Assembly: GCF_001278075.1 (NCBI RefSeq)
Contig: NZ_CP011340.1
Coordinates: 6,011,501 to 6,075,500 of the forward strand
DNA from: Streptomyces pristinaespiralis
GTDB lineage: Bacteria; Actinomycetota; Actinomycetes; Streptomycetales; Streptomycetaceae
Direction of reading: 5' to 3'
Length of the DNA: 64,000 bases
Shown here: in pieces, positions 60,405 through 64,000 of the stretch
Numbering within the stretch: the stretch's first letter is position 1
How the letters are laid out: each line of letters opens with the position of its first letter
The notes under the pieces: model-generated
Database searches by the model: none
What the model was told of the DNA's origin: nothing
The model's input: only the letters and a program-made list of their open reading frames with translations
Position numbers and translations under genes: made by a program

Positions 60405-61844
60405 ATGCCCCGCCGCCACATGAAAGCGACCGGCGCAGCCGAGGCCCCGCTGGGTGCCGCCCTGCGTGAGCTGCGCGCGAAGCTCGACGTGCCGGGCAAC
60501 TTCCCGGCGGCGGTCCTCGCCGACGCCCTCGCCGCCGCCCGCGCCCCGCGGCTGCCCGCGCAGGACGCCACGGACATCCCGTTCTTCACCATCGACCCGC
60601 CCGGCTCCGTCGACCTCGACCAGGCGATGCACCTGGCCCGCCGCGACGGGGGCTATCGCGTCCACTACGCGATCGCCGACGTCGCCGCCTTCGTCACGCC
60701 GGGCTCCGCGCTGGACGCCGAGGCCCACCGGAGGGTGCAGACGCTGTACTTCCCCGACGGGAAGGTCCCGCTCCACCCGCCCGGCCTCTCCGAGAAGGCC
60801 GCCAGCCTGCTGCCCGGCCAGAGCGCCCCCGCCCTGCTGTGGCGGATCGACCTCGACGCCGAGGGGCGCACGGTCGGCACCGACGTGCGCCGGGCGCTCG
60901 TGCGCAGCCGGGCCCGGCTGGACTACGAGGGAGCGCAGCGGCAGATCGACTCCGGCACGGCGGAGGAACCGCTGGCCCTGCTCAAGGACATCGGCACACT
61001 GCGCGAGGCGCTCGAGGTCGAACGCGGCGGGATCTCCCTCAACGTCCCCGAGCAGGAGGTCACCGAGGGGGACGGCGGGTACGTCCTCGAGTACCGCGCC
61101 CCGCGCCCCGCCGACGGCTGGAACGCGCAGATCTCCCTCCTCACCGGCATGGCCGCCGCCGGCCTGATGACCGCGTCGGGCACCGGCATCCTGCGCACCC
61201 TGCCGACCGCCCCCGACGGTGCCGTGGCGCGGCTGCGCCGGTCGGCGAAGGCGCTGCGCGTCGAGTGGCCGCACCACGTCTCGTACGCGGACCTCGTCCG
61301 CTCCCTCGACCCGCGTGAGCCGCGCAACGCGGCCTTCCTGCAGGAGTGCACGACCCTGCTGCGCGGCGCCGGGTACACGGCGTTCACCGGCGGGGTGCTG
61401 CCGGATCCCGCCGTCCACGCGGCGGTCGCCGCCGAGTACACGCACTGCACCGCGCCGCTGCGCCGGCTCGTCGACCGTTACGCGGGCGAGCTGTGCTTGG
61501 CCGCCGTCGCGGGGCGGGAGCCGCCGGAGTGGGTGACCGCCGCCCTGGAGGCGCTCCCCAAGGAGATGGCGGAAGGAGGCCGGCGGGGCAACACCGTCGA
61601 ACGCGAATGCCTCGACATCGTCGAAGCGATCGTGCTGCGGGACCGGATCGGCGAGGTCTTCGACGCCGTCGTCGTGGACGTGAAGGAGAACGACCCGTCG
61701 GCCGGCACCGTCCACCTCGAGGACCCGGCGGTGGTGGCGCGCGTCGAGGGCGGCGGCGACGCGCTGCCGCTGGGGGAGCGGCTGCGGGTGCGGCTCACCG
61801 AGGCAGACCCGGGGCGGGCGAAGGTGCGGTTCACGCCGGCGTGA
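60405..61844 (+). CDS. RNB-domain exoribonuclease (RNase II/R-like, compact)
   Basis: 479 residues. RNB catalytic acids are in FFTIDPPGSVDLDQAMHLAR, with HYAIADVAAFVTPGSALDAEA, LYFPDGKVPLHPPGLSEKAASL and the late AEYTHCTAPLRRLVDRYAGEL arginine/His region. It degrades RNA 3' to 5'. Cold-shock and S1 RNA-binding domains of full RNase R are absent or reduced to a short C-terminal beta part (about 425-479). ATG at 60405 is the first start in the RNB-related frame. Its last 14 bases overlap the convergent membrane gene. Confidence 0.9.
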   Translation: MPRRHMKATGAAEAPLGAALRELRAKLDVPGNFPAAVLADALAAARAPRLPAQDATDIPFFTIDPPGSVDLDQAMHLARRDGGYRVHYAIADVAAFVTPGSALDAEAHRRVQTLYFPDGKVPLHPPGLSEKAASLLPGQSAPALLWRIDLDAEGRTVGTDVRRALVRSRARLDYEGAQRQIDSGTAEEPLALLKDIGTLREALEVERGGISLNVPEQEVTEGDGGYVLEYRAPRPADGWNAQISLLTGMAAAGLMTASGTGILRTLPTAPDGAVARLRRSAKALRVEWPHHVSYADLVRSLDPREPRNAAFLQECTTLLRGAGYTAFTGGVLPDPAVHAAVAAEYTHCTAPLRRLVDRYAGELCLAAVAGREPPEWVTAALEALPKEMAEGGRRGNTVERECLDIVEAIVLRDRIGEVFDAVVVDVKENDPSAGTVHLEDPAVVARVEGGGDALPLGERLRVRLTEADPGRAKVRFTPA

Positions 61845-62661
61845 CCGGCGCCTCCTCGGGGCGCTCCCCACCCACCGCCTCCCGCAGGGCCTTCGCGAAC
61901 GCCCTGGCGTCGTCGGCGTGGGCGCGGACCGTGCGGACGGGCCGCTCCCGCCCCAGCAGACCCGTGTACGTCACCGGCTCCGACAGTTCCAGCGTCACCG
62001 ACGTCTGCCCGGCGATCTTCAGATCGAGGACCTCGTCCTGCTTCTCGTGCGTGAAGCGCAGCTCGTACCGCACGGACGCGATCCGCTCCAGCGGTATCCG
62101 CAGGTCCACGTGGCCCGCCTGGCGCAGCCGCAGCGTGTCCGCCGACAGGACGTGCGGGCGCGTGACGGAAGCCGCCTGGAGGCCCAGCATGAACAGGACG
62201 GTGTAGACGTCCACGACGAGCAGCACGGCGTGCACGGCCGGCCAGTTCCGGAGCAGCACCGCCATGACGGCCGTCTCGACGGCGCAGACGAAGGTGAAGC
62301 CGTACATCAGGGCGGCCTGGTCCCGCGCGTGCCCGAAAGCGCGGTCGCCCGGCCCGACGCCGTCACGGCGCCGTGCGATCCAGAGGACCAGGCTGAACAT
62401 CAGCCGCAGCTCGTGGCCGACGAGCCGCAGCACGGGCAGCGGTACGAGCTCGGCCAGCGCCTCCCGCCCGGTCAGCCCACGCCTGTGCAGCCGCAGAAAG
62501 GCGAACACCTCCGCGGCGAGCAGCAGGACGACGGCCACCTCGGCGACGGCGAGGACGACGACCGGGATCCGCACACCGCCCACCAGGCACACGGCGAGCA
62601 GCAGTTCGGCGGGCAGTACCGCGTAGGCCACGCCCCGCAGGGCGCCGAGCAGCCGGTTCAC
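61831..62661 (-). CDS. Membrane protein of unknown function with C-terminal PH-like region
   Basis: 276 residues. Four to five transmembrane helices in the first 175 residues (AVCLVGGVRIPVVVLAVAEV, FTFVCAVETAVMAVLL, AVLLVVDVYTVLFMLGLQ), then a soluble beta-rich part with LRLRQAGHVDLRIPLERIAS and TVRAHADDARAFAKALREA, like bacterial PH domains. Its ATG overlaps the MerR gene stop (ATGA), so it is the probable target of that regulator. Function unknown. Confidence 0.8.
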   Translation of the reverse strand: MNRLLGALRGVAYAVLPAELLLAVCLVGGVRIPVVVLAVAEVAVVLLLAAEVFAFLRLHRRGLTGREALAELVPLPVLRLVGHELRLMFSLVLWIARRRDGVGPGDRAFGHARDQAALMYGFTFVCAVETAVMAVLLRNWPAVHAVLLVVDVYTVLFMLGLQAASVTRPHVLSADTLRLRQAGHVDLRIPLERIASVRYELRFTHEKQDEVLDLKIAGQTSVTLELSEPVTYTGLLGRERPVRTVRAHADDARAFAKALREAVGGERPEEAPVTPA

Positions 62662-63437
62662 CGGGCACGCTCCATGACCAGTCGCAGGGCACGCTCCACC
62701 ACGGCGGCCTGGGCGGGCGAGAAGTCCGCGAGGAACGCGTCCAGGAACCCCTCCTGGGGCGGGCCGTCCGTGCCGGCCGGCATCAGGTCGTCGGGCAGCA
62801 CATCGGCGAGCCGCTGAGCCGCACGCTCGACCCGCGGGTCGGCCGGGTCGGCGTCCTCGAGCGCGTCGAGCTCCTCGTACAGCGCGTACGCCTGCTCCAT
62901 GGCGCCCGGCGCCTCCGTCATCCGGCGCATCGCCCCCATCAACCGCTCCTGCTCCGCCGCGGGCGCCACCGTGTCCAGCAGCGCCAGGAGCTCGCGGTCC
63001 TTGGCCGCCATCGCCGGCTCCGGGCCGGGCAACGCGGCGGAGGCGCGCGCCATGTCCCCGAACAGCTCCGCCAGCATCGGCGACACCGGCCCCTCCGCGG
63101 GCAGCCGCCCCTCCCGCGCCTGGTCGAGCAGCGGGGCCAGCCGCGCCCGCCGCTCATGGATCAGTGCTTCCTGGCGCCCCAGGTCGGCGTCCAGCTCCTC
63201 CAGCACCTCGACCAGGTCCCGCCCCGCGTCCTCGGCGAGCACGTCGCGCACCTCGTCCAGCCCGATCCCCAGCTCGGTGAGCCGCCGGATCCGGGCGAGC
63301 AGCACGGCGTCGCGGACGGTGTACTCCCGGTACCCGTTGGGCAGCCGCACGGGCTCGGGCAGCAGCCCCAGGTGGTGGTAGTGCCTGACGGCCCGCGTGG
63401 TCACACCGACCAGCGCGGCGATCTCTCCGATTCGCAT
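62658..63437 (-). CDS. MerR family transcriptional regulator
   Basis: 259 residues. N-terminal MerR HTH: MRIGEIAALVGVTTRAVRHY with LPNGYREYTVRDAVLLARI, then the dimer coil DLVEVLEELDADLGRQEALI. The C-terminal domain (about 115-259) is helical and acidic with AYALYEELDALEDADPADPR and holds no cysteines for metal, so a hydrophobic or organic ligand is likely. It heads a two-gene unit with the membrane protein. Confidence 0.9.
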   Translation of the reverse strand: MRIGEIAALVGVTTRAVRHYHHLGLLPEPVRLPNGYREYTVRDAVLLARIRRLTELGIGLDEVRDVLAEDAGRDLVEVLEELDADLGRQEALIHERRARLAPLLDQAREGRLPAEGPVSPMLAELFGDMARASAALPGPEPAMAAKDRELLALLDTVAPAAEQERLMGAMRRMTEAPGAMEQAYALYEELDALEDADPADPRVERAAQRLADVLPDDLMPAGTDGPPQEGFLDAFLADFSPAQAAVVERALRLVMERAR

Positions 63438-63571
63438 GGCTTCAGTAGAAACGTTGACGCTGCGACAAGGTCAAGCGCCGCCGGTCGGTGTGCGCGATGC
63501 CGTCACGTTCCCTTGATCGTGTGCCACGATCGAGGGAACGACCCCGATCACACGGACGGGCGGGTGCCTCG

Positions 63572-64000
63572 ATGTCCGACGCTGACGACATGACTGCCAT
63601 GCCGCACGAACCGATCACGCAGGCGGGCGACGTCCTGCTGGAGGGCTTCCTGGCGCTGGACACGCCGGAGGGCTTCCGGGCGGAACTGATCGAGGGGGAG
63701 ATCGTAGTGACACCGCCGCCGGACGGGGACCACGAGAACTACATCAACAAAATCGTCAAGCAGATCATCAGGCGTTCACGGACGGACATGGATTTCTCCG
63801 GGAACAAAGGGCTGACGCTGAGGCCGGTCACCGGGTCCACGAGGAACCACGTCATCCCGGACTGCACCCTCGCCCCGGCGGAGCTGAGCGTTTTCGAAGG
63901 CGCGGACCCTTGGATGCCCTGCGACGGGGTGGCGATGGTGCTGGAGGTCACCTCCACCCGTCCCCAGGCCGACCGTGAGGCCAAGCGCCGCGCGTACGCC
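63572..64000 (+). CDS. Uma2 family PD-(D/E)XK nuclease-like protein (3' truncated by window)
   Basis: 143 codons are present and the frame is open to the last base. Uma2/DUF820 features are FLALDTPEGFRAELIEGEIV, NYINKIVKQIIRR, the Asp in HVIPDCTLAPAELS and the E-x-x-S region in MVLEVTSTRPQADREAKRRA, giving the PD-(D/E)xK pattern D...E-V-T-S. Streptomycetes hold many such copies of unknown role. The final 50 or so residues are outside the window. ATG at 63572; later in-frame ATGs are also possible. Confidence 0.88.
   Translation, partial: MSDADDMTAMPHEPITQAGDVLLEGFLALDTPEGFRAELIEGEIVVTPPPDGDHENYINKIVKQIIRRSRTDMDFSGNKGLTLRPVTGSTRNHVIPDCTLAPAELSVFEGADPWMPCDGVAMVLEVTSTRPQADREAKRRAYA

Overview
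The window reads as chromosomal DNA of a Streptomyces or close relative. Nearly every gene ends its codons in G or C. The gene families are streptomycete: DUF397/helix-turn-helix pairs, an RNase HI-phosphatase fusion, a TIR-like FxsC-type protein and an SAV_2336-type domain. Two genes carry the rare TTA codon, the usual mark of bldA control. There is no rRNA, tRNA, CRISPR array or intact mobile element that I can support. The first gene (MarR-like C-terminus) and the last (Uma2-type nuclease) run off the window.

Layout. 0-6.6 kb: GNAT acetyltransferase, two small hypothetical genes, an ABM-fold monooxygenase, an O-methyltransferase, a DUF2330 secreted protein and a GT87-PAP2 membrane fusion. 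6.6-9.1 kb: an AbaA/WhiJ-type set (HATPase, XRE-DUF5753 regulator, tandem DUF397) translationally coupled to a Tat-lipoprotein class A beta-lactamase. 9.2-11.9 kb: divergent CYP125-type P450 and FadA5-type thiolase. 12.0-18.4 kb: a cobalamin-riboswitch operon with a secreted alpha/alpha-toroid protein, a second secreted protein, and an ECF transporter (T component, fused double ATPase, S component). 18.5-21.4 kb: MBL hydrolase divergent from an aldehyde dehydrogenase-ferredoxin pair. 22-23.1 kb: a lipoprotein and a secreted protein with an apparent frameshift. 23.6-27.7 kb: a KstR-like TetR regulator divergent from a glycosyltransferase-methyltransferase-toroid operon. 27.7-34.6 kb: an intergenic palindrome, F420-dependent oxidoreductase, amidase, lipase preceded by a 30-bp tandem repeat, methyltransferase, and a second XRE-DUF397 pair.

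34.6-41.8 kb holds a compact four-gene operon: alpha/beta-hydrolase, caspase-like VMAP protein, MoxR-type AAA ATPase, and a vWA-TIR/FxsC protein. It has the make-up of the vWA-MoxR-VMAP ternary conflict systems. 41.8-47.2 kb: VOC protein, MerR regulator, DUF6069 protein, MFS exporter and a DesK/DesR-like two-component pair. 47.4-50.5 kb: a MaoC-ADH-SDR operon behind a clear promoter and a perfect KstR-type palindrome. 50.5-56.2 kb: beta-propeller-like protein, iron-box-controlled siderophore-binding lipoprotein, and the conserved Nif3-like, zinc-ribbon and RNase HI-phosphatase operon. 56.2-64 kb: a second intergenic palindrome, an S8 protease with a small propeptide-like partner, KDPG aldolase, YaaA, an RNB ribonuclease, a membrane protein, a MerR regulator and a Uma2 nuclease.

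Two themes tie separate loci together. First, TnnAACnnGTTnnA sites of the KstR type lie at three loci (exact at 24399 and 47468, one mismatch each at 10500 and 10621). The linked genes (cyp125, fadA5, Hsd4B-like MaoC, Hsd4A-like SDR, KstR-like TetR) belong to sterol side-chain catabolism in mycobacteria and rhodococci. Second, the riboswitch operon pairs an ECF transporter with an extracellular toroid protein, which suggests B12 capture resembling a split intrinsic factor/transcobalamin. Start codons and operons are read from overlaps and ribosome-binding sites; family names come from motif recognition, not from database searches.
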